6,114 nt of DNA, taken from NCBI GenBank assembly GCA_023415335.1, contig JAEZLD010000081.1, positions 1 through 6,114 of the forward strand. Reading direction: 5' to 3'. Under the pieces are notes generated by a model. The model had not been told where the DNA came from, ran no database searches, and worked only from the letters and a program-made list of their open reading frames with translations. Source of the DNA: Bacillota bacterium (GTDB taxonomy: Bacteria > Bacillota > Clostridia > Clostridiales > Caloramatoraceae). The translations under genes were made by a program, and so were the position numbers. How positions within the stretch are numbered: position 1 is the stretch's first letter; every line of letters starts with the position of its first letter. This document shows, piece after piece, positions 6,007 to 6,114 of this stretch.

Positions 6007-6114
6007 ATGAAATATACTGAAGAAGTAATTATGAAAAATGCACTTAATGCGTTTAATGATGGAAAAGCACAATTTCCTATTGATCCACAGAAATGTGCTT
6101 TACTAGTTATTGAT
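6007..6114 (+). CDS. Isochorismatase-like cysteine hydrolase, N-terminus only
   Basis: The first 36 codons are present and the gene runs past the end of the window. ATG 6007 follows AAGGAGAG (5994-6001) at good spacing. After a short helical start (MKYTEEVIMKNALNAF) comes FPIDPQKCALLVID. The hydrophobic strand ending in Asp, ALLVID, is the opening of isochorismatase-superfamily enzymes, where it usually continues MQNDF and the Asp belongs to the Asp-Lys-Cys catalytic triad. Family members hydrolyse amides or vinyl ethers (nicotinamidase, N-carbamoylsarcosine amidase, isochorismatase). The catalytic Lys and Cys lie beyond the window, so neither activity nor substrate can be judged. Confidence 0.72.
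   Translation, partial: MKYTEEVIMKNALNAFNDGKAQFPIDPQKCALLVID

Noticed and set aside
1..6114. CRISPR array, tRNA, rRNA or toxin-antitoxin pair
   Set aside because: No spaced repeat series, cloverleaf or rRNA-like stretch was seen, and no adjacent small gene pair with toxin-antitoxin features.

Overview
The window looks like a low-GC, motile anaerobic Firmicute, most likely in the Clostridia. That is inferred from the AT-rich codon use, the strong AAGGAGA-type ribosome binding sites, the 6-TM methyl-accepting chemotaxis protein and the P27-type phage remnant; species cannot be told from the sequence. Most of the window is a gene graveyard. Three genes look intact or probably intact: a 250-residue conserved protein of unknown function, a chemotaxis receptor, and the start of an isochorismatase-like hydrolase. 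Between them lie remnants with frameshifts, in-frame stops or missing ends.

Layout. 16-219 (-): remnant of a small lipoprotein with one in-frame stop. 475-922 (+): P27-family phage terminase small subunit, split by a one-base deletion near 609 and lacking its C-terminus, with no other phage gene nearby; a hairpin terminator follows at 979-1012. 1013-1475: AT-rich non-coding DNA with one structured patch near 1360-1417. 1476-2637: a block clearly richer in GC than both flanks. It holds a near-consensus promoter (TTGATA-N17-TATAAT), the 250-aa gene, and, about 20 bases after its stop, an internal fragment of an Nramp/MntH metal transporter lacking both ends. 2703-3258 (-): N-terminal half of an IS4-family transposase with a nonsense codon, a one-base insertion and a lost C-terminal half. 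Its leader (3259-3329) can fold so that the ribosome binding site is paired.

3385-3584 is AT-rich, with at most one 36-codon hydrophobic reading frame. 3585-5156 (+) encodes the chemotaxis receptor: six membrane helices, almost no extracytoplasmic domain, no evident HAMP, and a complete signalling hairpin. 5343-5902 (+) is a decayed gene of unknown family. At 6007 a cysteine hydrolase (isochorismatase-like) gene begins and runs off the window.

I see no operon joining the intact genes. The receptor would feed a CheA/CheW array encoded elsewhere. The GC-rich block looks imported, then broken next to a transposase remnant. I found no CRISPR array, tRNA or rRNA, and no convincing new multi-gene system. 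The most open items are the unknown 250-aa protein and the folded leader of the transposase.
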